A stretch of DNA of 64,000 bases. Source: Streptomyces sp. ERV7 (GTDB taxonomy: Bacteria; Actinomycetota; Actinomycetes; Streptomycetales; Streptomycetaceae). A program made the position numbers and the translations under genes. Positions 8,532-16,500 of the stretch are shown in pieces. The stretch covers positions 1,426,001-1,490,000 of the forward strand of contig NZ_LYOY01000040.1 of assembly GCF_001653515.1 (NCBI RefSeq). Direction: 5' to 3'. Within the stretch, counting starts at the first letter, position 1; each line of letters starts with the position of its first letter. Below the pieces are notes generated by a model, which was given only the letters and a program-made list of their open reading frames with translations, ran no database searches and was not told the origin of the DNA.

Positions 8532-8813
8532 TTGCCTACAACTACCCTGTCGGGCCGCTGTGTTGGGTGATCGTCACCCGAATGGTGGCGCGTCCCGCAC
8601 TCGGCCCTTGACGGCTGTGCGTCCGCCTCGGACGCCCCTGCCGTCGCTGCCGTGCCGCTCGCACCACGGGGCCGCGCGGCAGGCGGCTCGACCTCGCGCG
8701 GGTGAAAACGAGAAGAGGCACCCGCGGTCCGGCAGGCTGGCCCGATGGCGTGCGGGCGCTGGTGACATGAGGCGCCGCTCGTCGCACACTGGCCGGGACA
8801 GGGAGGGGCTGCC

Positions 8814-10661
8814 TTGCTGCGATGCGGACTTCGACATGCGCTGTGGGCGGGGTGTGCGGCGCTCGGTGTGGTCGGGAGCGTGTTGCCTGGCGTGGCAGAC
8901 ACAGCACGGGTGGGTCCGGCGTCGATCGCCTCCTCCTCGGGAAGGGCGGATCCGGCGCACACCGACGTCCTGTTCGTCGGAGCCCATCCGGATGACGAGT
9001 CCTCGTCCCTGGCCGCGTTCGGTCAGTGGGGGGAGCGGCGGGGGCTGAGCACGGGTGTCGTCACCGTCACCCGGGGTGAGGGCGGCGGGAACGCTGTCGG
9101 TACCCAGGAGGGCGCCGCGCTCGGCCTGATCCGTGAGGGCGAGGAGCGCAGGGCCGTCCGGCGGGCCGGCATCCGCAATGTCTTCTACCTCGACAAGCCG
9201 GACTTCTGGTACACACTGTCGGCTCCGCTGACCGCCGGGGTCTGGAACCCGCCGCCGCAGCCGCCGACGGACACCCTTTCGCGGCTCGTCCGGCTGATCC
9301 GGGCGACCACTCCGCGGGAGGTGGTGGTCATGGACCCGCGCCCGTTCCACCAGCACGGAGGACATCAGGAGGCGGCGCGTCTGGCCGTCGAGGCCTTCCG
9401 GATCGCCGGTGACCCGACGGCGTTCCCCGAGCAGATCACGCGGGAGGGGTACCCGGCCTGGAAGCCTTCCCGACTGCTCGCCCAGAACGGGGGATTCCAG
9501 GGGCCCGTGGGGCAGAAGTGCGGCAGCCACCAGGCCGGGGACCCGCACACCGGCCTTCCCGTCATCGGTGTGTGGACCGGTACGATATCCCGTAGACATC
9601 CAGGCAGGACGTGGGCCCAGATCGAGCGGGACGCCGCCCGCGAGTACGTCACCCAGGGGTTCGCTTCCCTGCCGCCCAAGGTGGACACCCCGCGGGACAG
9701 ACTGCCCTGCGAGTGGTTCACCGTCCTGGCCGACAGCAGCACCCCACAAGCCCCGGCGACACGCGACCAGCTGGGCCTGCGCCCGCTGTACGCCGACTTC
9801 GGCGCCTGGGCGCGGCGGATGCGGATGCCGTGGCTCGCCCATGACGCCCAGCCCGAGTATCCGGCCAACCCCTCCACGGATGTGCCCGCGGTGGTCGAGT
9901 CTCCCGTCGTGGACGGCATCGCGGGACCGCGCGAGTACCCCGGCCCGGCACTGCGGCTCACCCACTGGGAGGGCGCGCGATGCGCCGACGAGAAGGACTG
10001 CGCGGCAGACGTCCGCTTCTCGCGCCTTGGGGATGACCTGTACGTGTTCATCCGCGCCACGGATGACGTCAAGGGGTACGCGCTGGACGCCGTGGCCGAC
10101 TGCAAACGCCACTGGCGGACCGACGCCGTCGAGATCGCCCTCGACCCGCGAGGCCACTCCGACGACACCTCGACCACCTTCAAGACCGGCATCCTGCCCT
10201 TCACCAAGGATGGCGACCGACCCTGCGCGGAGCGCGACGCGGACAACTGGCAGGGACCCGCGAGCAGTACCGCCCCGGGCATGGCCGTCGCCTCGTCCAT
10301 GACCGCTCCGTACCGGGGCTACTCGGTGGAGGTCAGGATTCCGCTCGTCGGCCTGCCCGCCCCCGTCGACCCCGACCGCCTCGCCGTCAACGTCCTCCTC
10401 TACGACTCCGACACCGCGGACCGGACCGGTCAGACGCGCCTGGCCTGGTCCCCCTTCGGCAGCGCCCAGGCCGACCCCTACGTCTGGGGCACCCTGCGCC
10501 TGCCCGGATACGTCCCGCCGCCCGATCACCCGGCGCGGCCCGCCCGGATCCCGCAGGAGGCAGCCCGAAGCACCGACTCCAAGGCATCCCTGGAACAGGC
10601 CCGACGCACCGGCGTCCCCCTCGCGGGCGGCCCTCGCGGGCGGCGGCCCGGAGTGCGGTGA
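8814..10661 (+). CDS. Secreted PIG-L deacetylase with CBM9-like domain
   Basis: The 615-residue protein starts at TTG 8814 with GGGAGGGG 5 bases upstream. A signal peptide (residues 1-30) is followed by a PIG-L/LmbE domain with the zinc motif AHPDDE (57-62) and a later HQHGGHQEA that supplies the third ligand. PIG-L enzymes remove acetyl groups from N-acetylglucosamine conjugates. Residues about 360-575 (VVESPVVDGIAGPREYPG to VWGTLRLPGY) look like a family 9-type carbohydrate-binding or sugar-binding module. The pairing suggests action on an extracellular glycan or glycoconjugate rather than on mycothiol precursors, whose deacetylase MshB is cytoplasmic. The N-terminal half is well supported, the CBM9 call less so. 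Confidence 0.85.
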   Translation: MLRCGLRHALWAGCAALGVVGSVLPGVADTARVGPASIASSSGRADPAHTDVLFVGAHPDDESSSLAAFGQWGERRGLSTGVVTVTRGEGGGNAVGTQEGAALGLIREGEERRAVRRAGIRNVFYLDKPDFWYTLSAPLTAGVWNPPPQPPTDTLSRLVRLIRATTPREVVVMDPRPFHQHGGHQEAARLAVEAFRIAGDPTAFPEQITREGYPAWKPSRLLAQNGGFQGPVGQKCGSHQAGDPHTGLPVIGVWTGTISRRHPGRTWAQIERDAAREYVTQGFASLPPKVDTPRDRLPCEWFTVLADSSTPQAPATRDQLGLRPLYADFGAWARRMRMPWLAHDAQPEYPANPSTDVPAVVESPVVDGIAGPREYPGPALRLTHWEGARCADEKDCAADVRFSRLGDDLYVFIRATDDVKGYALDAVADCKRHWRTDAVEIALDPRGHSDDTSTTFKTGILPFTKDGDRPCAERDADNWQGPASSTAPGMAVASSMTAPYRGYSVEVRIPLVGLPAPVDPDRLAVNVLLYDSDTADRTGQTRLAWSPFGSAQADPYVWGTLRLPGYVPPPDHPARPARIPQEAARSTDSKASLEQARRTGVPLAGGPRGRRPGVR

Positions 10662-10684
10662 GGTGCCGGGGCGGTGAGCGTGCG

Positions 10685-11917
10685 TCAGAACCAGTGCAGG
10701 CAGTGCGGGGGGCGCTCGGCGCGGAAGAGGGCGTCGGCGAGGGCGGCCGCGCCCGGGCGGTGGGCCCGGATGTGTCCGGCTCGTACGAGTGTGCTCGGGG
10801 CGGTGCCGCCGAGGTAGAGGGAGCCGAGGTCGCTGATGTCCAGGGACAGGTCGGGCTCGCGGTCCGTGGGGACGCAGTCGGCCTTGCTGTCCTGGACGGT
10901 CAGCAGGTAGCGGCCGTGCTCGCCGAGGAAGGGGTCGTCGACGTCGAGGACCAGCTCGCCGTCCGTGAAGTAGCCGCGTGCGGTCAGCGCACGCGGGATG
11001 TCGAGCAGCCGCACCCAGAGCCAGTCGGTGTCGTTGCTCACCGCGCCGGCACGGAAGTCCTCGAGCTGCCAGCGCAGCGGGTGCTCGGGCGGGACGTGCT
11101 TGAAGACGATGTGTTTGACCATGTCGTGTCCGAGCACGAACCGGGCCAGGGCCGTCCAGGCGGCGTCGTCGGTGGCGATGGTCTCGTCGACCGTCAAGGT
11201 GTCGGGCTCGTGGAGCGAGTAACTGGCGTACGCGTCCGGCACTCCGTCGGCGTCGCGGTGGAGGGCGATGAAGCGCGCCGCCGCCGAGACCGGGGGCTGT
11301 CCCGCGCCCAGCGCCCACCAGCGGTGCGGCCGCGACAGCGCGCCGGGCTGCGCGCGGCGGTACCGGTCGTAGACCTCTTCCAGGATCTCGCCGCACTCGG
11401 CGCGCCGCAGCAGCTCGACCGAGCCGGTGTCCGAACCGGTCGCCGGGGCGTCGGCCGTCGCGCGTGCCCGGGGAACGGCGAGGGTCGCCTGGTGGCGCGG
11501 CACGGTGATCCGCTGCGTGTAGGTGGCCGGTCCGTAGCCGAACCTGCGGTAGATCAGCGCCTCGGAGGCCAGCAGTACGGAGACGAACTCCCCTCGGGCC
11601 CGGAGCTCGGCGACCTGATGCCGCATCATGGCGCTGAGCACGCCCTGGCGTCGGTGTGAGGGCAGCACACCGACGGCGGTCACCCCGGCGGCCGGGACGA
11701 GGATCTCACCGGGCAGGGTGAGCTCGAAGGAGTACGAGCCGGTGGTGCCGATGGGCCGCCCGTCCGCCGCGACGGCGAACAGGCCGCGATCCATTTCGAG
11801 CGCCGACCACCAGGCCCCGACGCCCTCGGCCGGGGTCGCCGGGAAGCGCGCGAACGGGGCGTGGAGCGTGTCGACGAAAAGGTCGAAGTCCTGGTCGGTG
11901 GTGGGACGGATCTCCAT
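10685..11917 (-). CDS. Eis-type GNAT N-acetyltransferase
   Basis: The 410-residue protein matches the Eis (enhanced intracellular survival) family in length and layout. It has an N-terminal GNAT domain with the acetyl-CoA loop VGVLPSHRRQGVLSAMM, the FGYGPAT segment holding the catalytic Tyr region, a second GNAT-like domain and a C-terminal SCP2-like domain ending LHWF. In Eis enzymes the terminal carboxylate of a C-terminal Phe acts as general base, and here too Phe is the last residue. Mycobacterial Eis acetylates aminoglycosides at several amines; Streptomyces homologues are common and their natural substrates are mostly unknown. It converges on the PIG-L gene. Confidence 0.9.
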   Translation of the reverse strand: MEIRPTTDQDFDLFVDTLHAPFARFPATPAEGVGAWWSALEMDRGLFAVAADGRPIGTTGSYSFELTLPGEILVPAAGVTAVGVLPSHRRQGVLSAMMRHQVAELRARGEFVSVLLASEALIYRRFGYGPATYTQRITVPRHQATLAVPRARATADAPATGSDTGSVELLRRAECGEILEEVYDRYRRAQPGALSRPHRWWALGAGQPPVSAAARFIALHRDADGVPDAYASYSLHEPDTLTVDETIATDDAAWTALARFVLGHDMVKHIVFKHVPPEHPLRWQLEDFRAGAVSNDTDWLWVRLLDIPRALTARGYFTDGELVLDVDDPFLGEHGRYLLTVQDSKADCVPTDREPDLSLDISDLGSLYLGGTAPSTLVRAGHIRAHRPGAAALADALFRAERPPHCLHWF

Positions 11918-12117
11918 CTGCTGCCACTGTCTCCCCGAGATACCGGCACCACGACGTGTGGTGTCCCGCCACAGTGCAGCGTTGCCGTGCGGTCAGGTCA
12001 AGCGAATTACCCTTCGGCCGACCCGGCATCCGTGCTGTGCTTCGTACCCGGCGCCGTCGAGGCGGGCGCGGTCCACGACCTGTCGTCGTAGCCTCCCCCT
12101 TGATCTAGTCTGCGCGC

Positions 12118-12681
12118 GTGACCACACCATCAAGATCCTCCTTGCGCCTCGTCCCGCTCCTCGCCCTCGCCGCGGTTGTCGTAGCCCTCATCGGTGCCGT
12201 CGTCGGCTATCGGGCGTGGGACCACGCACGCAAGGGGGTGTTCGACGCGGCACCGCGCGCCTGCGGGCTGATATCCGGAGAGACGGTTCACCGGCTGGTG
12301 CCGGAGAACCTGGGTGAGCGGCCGGGCCAGAAGGAGATCTGTACCTGGTCAACGCCGAAGAAGAAGGGTTCTTCGCGGACCAGCCCATGGATCCACGTGC
12401 TCGCCTTCCGTACCTACGTGGCCGGGGCGAAGGAGGGCTTCCGGTCCTCCCGGGACGAGGAGTTGGGCTGGGAGAGGGACTCGGTCCAGCCGTTGCGGGG
12501 CATCGGTGACGAGGCGTATCTGCGCTTCCGCAGGGATCTCGGCGGCTCCGTCACCGCCGAGATCACCTTCCGCCGCAGCAACGTCGTGGTCCACGTCCAG
12601 TACGCGCGCGCCGACGACGACCGTACGGCCGCCCGTGCGGGCGTCCTGGAGGCGGCCACGGAGGCGGGTTCGCGCCTCTGA
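12118..12681 (+). CDS. Membrane-anchored extracytoplasmic protein, unknown
   Basis: The 187-residue protein starts at GTG 12118 with no ribosome site visible. A TAGTCT at 12106-12111 could be a -10 box, so a leaderless transcript is possible. One N-terminal membrane segment (VPLLALAAVVVALIGAVVGYRAW) anchors an extracellular domain with one Cys pair (RACGLI, EICTWS). The pattern of Cys-Gly-Leu-Ile near the start and GIGDEAYLR resembles the DUF3558-type lipoprotein fold of actinobacteria, but there is no lipobox. Function unknown. Confidence 0.72.
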   Translation: MTTPSRSSLRLVPLLALAAVVVALIGAVVGYRAWDHARKGVFDAAPRACGLISGETVHRLVPENLGERPGQKEICTWSTPKKKGSSRTSPWIHVLAFRTYVAGAKEGFRSSRDEELGWERDSVQPLRGIGDEAYLRFRRDLGGSVTAEITFRRSNVVVHVQYARADDDRTAARAGVLEAATEAGSRL

Positions 12682-12718
12682 GTCCAGATCAGTGCCGGCG
12701 GACTGGGACGCCGGGACG

Positions 12719-12907
12719 TCAGGTGCGGTCGTCCATCTCGTCCTGGATGTCGTCGAAGGACCGCTGGCCCTGCTGGCGGGCCTCGTCGGCGCGCTGGCGG
12801 AGGCGCTCCTGCTCGCTCTGGCCGCGCTGCCTAGACTCGTCCTGCTTGCCCTGCAGCTTCTCCTTGGCCTGCTGGGCCTTGGCCTGCATCTCGTCCTTGA
12901 TGCCCAT
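12719..12907 (-). CDS. Small hydrophilic coiled-coil protein
   Basis: This 62-residue protein begins MGIKDEMQAKAQQAKEKLQ and is almost entirely charged and glutamine-rich, predicted to be a single helix or coiled coil. Its GGAGTG ribosome site (12915-12920) is 7 bases before the ATG. That site overlaps the TAG (12920-12922) that would end the upstream TPM gene in its corrected frame, so the two genes are probably translationally coupled. The composition recalls small CsbD/Rv0909-type stress proteins, but no family is clearly matched. Confidence 0.72.
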   Translation of the reverse strand: MGIKDEMQAKAQQAKEKLQGKQDESRQRGQSEQERLRQRADEARQQGQRSFDDIQDEMDDRT

Positions 12908-12919
12908 GCTGGTTCACTC

Positions 12920-14451
12920 CTAGCGGAGGGGGGGTGGGGTGGGGGGAGGGCGGTGTCCGTGGCGGCGGTAGGGGCTCCTGCCGGAGTCGCCCCCGCCTCC
13001 GTCAGCAGCGCCTCGGTCGCGGCGACAGCCTCCGGCAAGCGTTCCACCGCGGCCGTGAGTTCGTGGGCGCGGCGGTCCACCGCGTCCACCAGCGTGGTCG
13101 CCCGGGTGACGGCGGTCTCGGCGGCGCGCAGTTGGGCCGCGGCCTCGCCCCGGTCCTCCGCGTCGACGGCCTGGTGGGCCGCGTTGAGTGAGGCCGTGGC
13201 GGAGACCAGGTGCTCCTTGGCCTCCTCGACATGGCCCGAGACGGGCGCGGTCGCGGAGTCCGCGTACCGCTGGCGCAGTGCGGTCAGGGTCGAGTCCGCC
13301 GCGGCCGTGCGTCCGGTGAGCGTACGGAAGGCCGTCTCGACGGCTTGGAGCGCACGCGGGGTGTCGCGCTCCAGGGCGCGCAGCGCGTCGAAGGCCTCCG
13401 ACTCGGCGTCGAGGCGCCGGCCGGCCTCCGCGCAGCGCGAGATGATCTCCCACAGCATCCGCCGCCGCGCCTCGCCGCCCTCCTCCGGCAGTTCGGGCTC
13501 GTCGGGCGGGGCGGGCCCCTCCGGCAGGGCGAGCCCCTCCGGCGGTGGGTCGTCATCGAGCTGCTGGCGCAGCCGGAACGCGGTGGCCAGCTCGGACCCG
13601 GCGTACGCGACGGCCCGCGCGAAGGGCCGGGTCGCCGTCTCCCCGAACTGGGCGACGGCGAAACCCAGTTCCTCGTCACTCGTACGAATGGCGTCGTCGG
13701 TGGCGACCAGGGTCCGGTCCGCCTCGGCCTCCAGCGCGTCGAGGTCCTGCGGCGCGGCACCGTCCCGGCCCGCGCCCTGCGCGCCCGCGCCCTGGGTGCT
13801 CGCCGGTGTCGTCCGGGTGGCGGACCGCCGCTTCCTGCGCGCGTACGCGTAGGCGCCGACCGCGCCCGCGGCGACGAGGACGGCGACGGGCAGGACGTAG
13901 TCGCTCGCCGAGACCGAGCCGTCGCGCCGGCCGGGCTCGGCCAGGGCGGTGTCCAGACCCTCGGCCGTGCCGATCGCGGCCCCGGCCCAGTCGCCGCGCC
14001 GCAGCGCGGGCTCGGCCGACTCGCGGGCCACTTCGCCCAGCACCTGGTCGCTGAGCCGGAAGTCCTGGTCGACCGAGTACGCGTACTGCCGGGTGCCGGT
14101 GGCCACGGCCAGCAGGACGTCGTCGCGGCCGAGCCCGTTCTGCTGCGCGGTGGTGTCGGCCCAGTTCTGGGCGGTGCGGCCGGAGAAGTCGTCCACGTAC
14201 ACGGCGAAGAGCTGGACGAGGCGGTCCTCGTGGAGGCGGTCGAGCGCGGCGGCCACCTCGGGCGCGCGGTCGCCCAGCGCGTGCGCGCGATCGGTGATCC
14301 ACCCGCTCGCGGTGAGGGTCACCGGGTCCTCCGCCCGCGCGGAGGTCGCGCCGGGCAGTGCGGTCCAGCACGTGGCCAGCAGCACGGCCACGAGGGCCCG
14401 GACGGCCCGGACGGCTGTGCGGGGCCCGGTGCGACTGACACACGGCGTCAC
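12920..14451 (-). pseudogene. TPM-domain membrane protein, frameshifted near 3' end
   Basis: From GTG 14451 the protein has a signal peptide, then a TPM/YgcG-type domain (residues about 45-180: TASGWITDRAHALGDR, QLFAVYVDDFSGRTAQNWADTTAQQNGLGRDDVLLAVA). A membrane segment (SDYVLPVAVLVAAGAVGAYAY) follows, then about 290 residues of alternating helices (coiled coil). Without correction, reading continues past TALPPPHPPSA into frames antisense to a neighbouring gene. A one-base change in the G/C-rich tract 12925-12951 would instead end the protein with PPPLR and a TAG at 12920, directly over the next gene's ribosome site. I therefore treat the gene as about 510 residues with an indel at 12928-12950, either sequencing error or a phase-variable tract. 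TPM proteins bind Ca2+/phosphate in photosystem repair; in Streptomyces their role is unknown. Confidence 0.78.
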
Positions 14452-14589
14452 ATTTGTGAGCGTATGGCGGTATCTGCCGCTCCGCGACCGGACGGGCGCC
14501 GCCGACCCGGGGAATCCACGGCCCGTTCGTTAGGCGCCACGCCACCGGGAGGTCATACTTCCACGGCACACTGACAGTCAGGGGTACTA

Positions 14590-15648
14590 GTGCGGACAGC
14601 AATATCGGCCGGAGTCGAGGGCCTGCGCCGGTGGTTCCGGCGCCCGGCACGGACGTGGGTGCGGCGTGCCGCGCTGGCGGCCGTGCTCCTCGTCATGGCG
14701 CCCATGGTGGTCGGCGCGGTCGCGCTGCGCAGCAGCTACGCGGGCGACCCCGGCGACGGCACCAGGACGCGCGGCCGGGACGCCATCTGGCTCGGCCACG
14801 CCTGGGTCGACGGCCGCAAGGGCGAGGCCGACCTGGACACCTTCGCCGCGCGCGTACGGGAGACGGGGATACGCGACCTGTACGTCCACGCCGGACCCCT
14901 GGAGCACGACGGGACGCTGCCCGCGGCCCGCTACCCCAAGGCGCGCTGGCTGGTCGACGGCGTGCACCGCAGGCTGCCCGGCGTGCGCGTGCAGGCCTGG
15001 CTCGGCGACAAGCTCGCCACCGAGTCCCCCAGGGGGCTGCGTCTGGAGCGCCCGGCCACCCGCGCCGCGATGGTCGACTCCTCCCGCCAGGTCCTGGCGG
15101 GCGGCGGGTTCGACGGCGTCCACTTCGACCTGGAGCCGATGCCCTCGGGCAACCGGCACTTCCTCGAACTGCTCGACGCGGTACGGCCCGTCACGCGCGC
15201 GGGGCACGCGACGCTGTCGGTCGCCGCGCACCAGATCGACCCGGTGCCCAAGCTGCACTCCGCCGCCCGCAGGATCGCCGGGCACCCCAAGTGGTGGTCG
15301 CAGGCGTACTTCGGGCAGGTGGCCAAGCGCGTCGACCAGATCGCCGTCATGTCGTACGACACCTCGATGCCGCTGGAGTCCCTGTACGGCGGCTATGTCG
15401 CCCAGCAGGCGGCGCTGGCGCTGGAGGTGACGCCCAAGGACACCGATCTGCTGATGGGACTGCCCTTCTTCCAGGCGGAGACCATGGGCCACCACGCCTC
15501 GGCCGAGACGGTCAAGGCGGCCGTGCGCGGTGTACGGCTCGGCCTGGGCCGTACCGACCGCCACCGCGAGCACTTCGGCGTGGCCCTCTACGTCGACTTC
15601 ACCGCGCGCGACCGCGACTGGGCCGCGTACGACAAGGACTGGAACTGA
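14590..15648 (+). CDS. Membrane-anchored GH18-like protein
   Basis: The 352-residue protein starts at GTG 14590 with AGGGG 6 bases upstream. One N-terminal membrane anchor (RRAALAAVLLVMAPMVVGAVAL) exports a TIM-barrel-like domain. It contains FDGVHFDLEPMPSG, which matches the DxxDxDxE active-site pattern of glycoside hydrolase family 18 (with His at one Asp position), and later DQIAVMSYDTSMP and ALYVDFTA strands typical of the same barrel. This suggests a glycosidase acting on an extracellular glycan such as chitin or peptidoglycan, or an inactive lectin-like relative. It is divergent from the TPM gene and ends at a strong terminator. Confidence 0.78.
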   Translation: MRTAISAGVEGLRRWFRRPARTWVRRAALAAVLLVMAPMVVGAVALRSSYAGDPGDGTRTRGRDAIWLGHAWVDGRKGEADLDTFAARVRETGIRDLYVHAGPLEHDGTLPAARYPKARWLVDGVHRRLPGVRVQAWLGDKLATESPRGLRLERPATRAAMVDSSRQVLAGGGFDGVHFDLEPMPSGNRHFLELLDAVRPVTRAGHATLSVAAHQIDPVPKLHSAARRIAGHPKWWSQAYFGQVAKRVDQIAVMSYDTSMPLESLYGGYVAQQAALALEVTPKDTDLLMGLPFFQAETMGHHASAETVKAAVRGVRLGLGRTDRHREHFGVALYVDFTARDRDWAAYDKDWN

Positions 15649-15669
15649 GGCACGGCGGTACGGCGGTAC

Positions 15670-15711
15670 GGCGGCGGGGCCCGGCATCCACTGATGCCGG
15701 GCCCCGCCGCC
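15670..15711. terminator. Bidirectional hairpin terminator
   Basis: A perfect 19-base inverted repeat (15670-15688 and 15693-15711) with a 4-base CACT loop lies between the convergent GH18-like and sdhB genes. There is no T-run, as is usual for Streptomyces terminators. The short CGGTACGG repeats just before it are part of the same GC-rich trailer. Confidence 0.85.
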
Positions 15712-15726
15712 GTGTCCGCGCCGCGC

Positions 15727-16500
15727 CTAACTCCCGGACCGGCGCCCGATCTTGTTGCCGAGCCAGACCAGCGGGTCGTACTTGCGGTCCACCGCCCGCT
15801 CCTTGAGCGGGATCAGCGCATTGTCGGTGATCTTGATGTGCTCGGGGCAGACCTCCGTGCAGCACTTGGTGATGTTGCAGTAGCCCAGGCCGTGCTCGTC
15901 CTGGGCGGTGGCCTTGCGGTCCAGGCCCGTCTCGCCGGCCGAGTCCAGCGGGTGCATGTCCAGCTCCGCGATCCGCATCAGGAAGCGCGGGCCCGCGAAG
16001 GCGGCCTTGTTCTCCTCGTGGTCGCGCACCACATGGCAGGTGTCCTGGCACAGGAAGCACTCGATGCACTTGCGGAACTCCTGTGAGCGCTCCACGTCGA
16101 TCTGCTGCATCCGGTACTCACCCGCCGCGACCCCCTTCGGAGGGACGAAGGCGGGAACTTCCCGCGCCTTCTCGTAGTTGAAGGTGACGTCGGTCACCAG
16201 GTCGCGGACGACCGGGAACGCCCGCAGCGGGGTGACCGTGATCGTCTCCTCGCGCGTGAAGACCGACATCCGGGTCATGCACAGCAGCCTCGGCCGTCCG
16301 TTGATCTCCGCCGAGCACGAACCGCACTTGCCCGCCTTGCAGTTCCAGCGCACCGCCAGGTCCGGGGCCTGGGTCGCCTGGAGGCGGTGGATGATGTCGA
16401 GGACGACCTCGCCCTCGTTCACCTCGACCGTGAAGTCCTTGAGGGCGCCGCCGCCGGTGTCGCCCCGCCAGACCCGGAAGCTCGCGTCATACGTGGTCAC
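15727..16500 (-). CDS. sdhB: Succinate dehydrogenase iron-sulfur subunit
   Basis: The 257-residue protein starts at GTG 16500, overlapping the sdhA stop by GTGA. It has the plant-type [2Fe-2S] motif CKAGKCGSCSAEINGRPRLLC, then the bacterial-ferredoxin type motifs CIECFLCQDTCHV ([4Fe-4S]) and CNITKCCTEVCPEH ([3Fe-4S]/[4Fe-4S] pattern). These carry electrons from flavin to quinone. Gene order (membrane subunit, flavoprotein, iron-sulfur) and single large membrane anchor match the mycobacterial Sdh1 (Rv0247c-Rv0249c) type rather than the four-gene SdhCDAB. It is last in the operon and followed by the shared terminator at 15670. Confidence 0.95.
   Translation of the reverse strand: MTTYDASFRVWRGDTGGGALKDFTVEVNEGEVVLDIIHRLQATQAPDLAVRWNCKAGKCGSCSAEINGRPRLLCMTRMSVFTREETITVTPLRAFPVVRDLVTDVTFNYEKAREVPAFVPPKGVAAGEYRMQQIDVERSQEFRKCIECFLCQDTCHVVRDHEENKAAFAGPRFLMRIAELDMHPLDSAGETGLDRKATAQDEHGLGYCNITKCCTEVCPEHIKITDNALIPLKERAVDRKYDPLVWLGNKIGRRSGS

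Noticed and set aside
8574..11396. A 940-codon minus-strand frame across the PIG-L and Eis genes
   Set aside because: It overlaps two well-supported genes, has no start context and no domain, and is explained by GC bias.
15651..15680. CGGTACGG microsatellite as a repeat element
   Set aside because: Only two to three short units; it forms the GC-rich shoulder of the terminator at 15670-15711.
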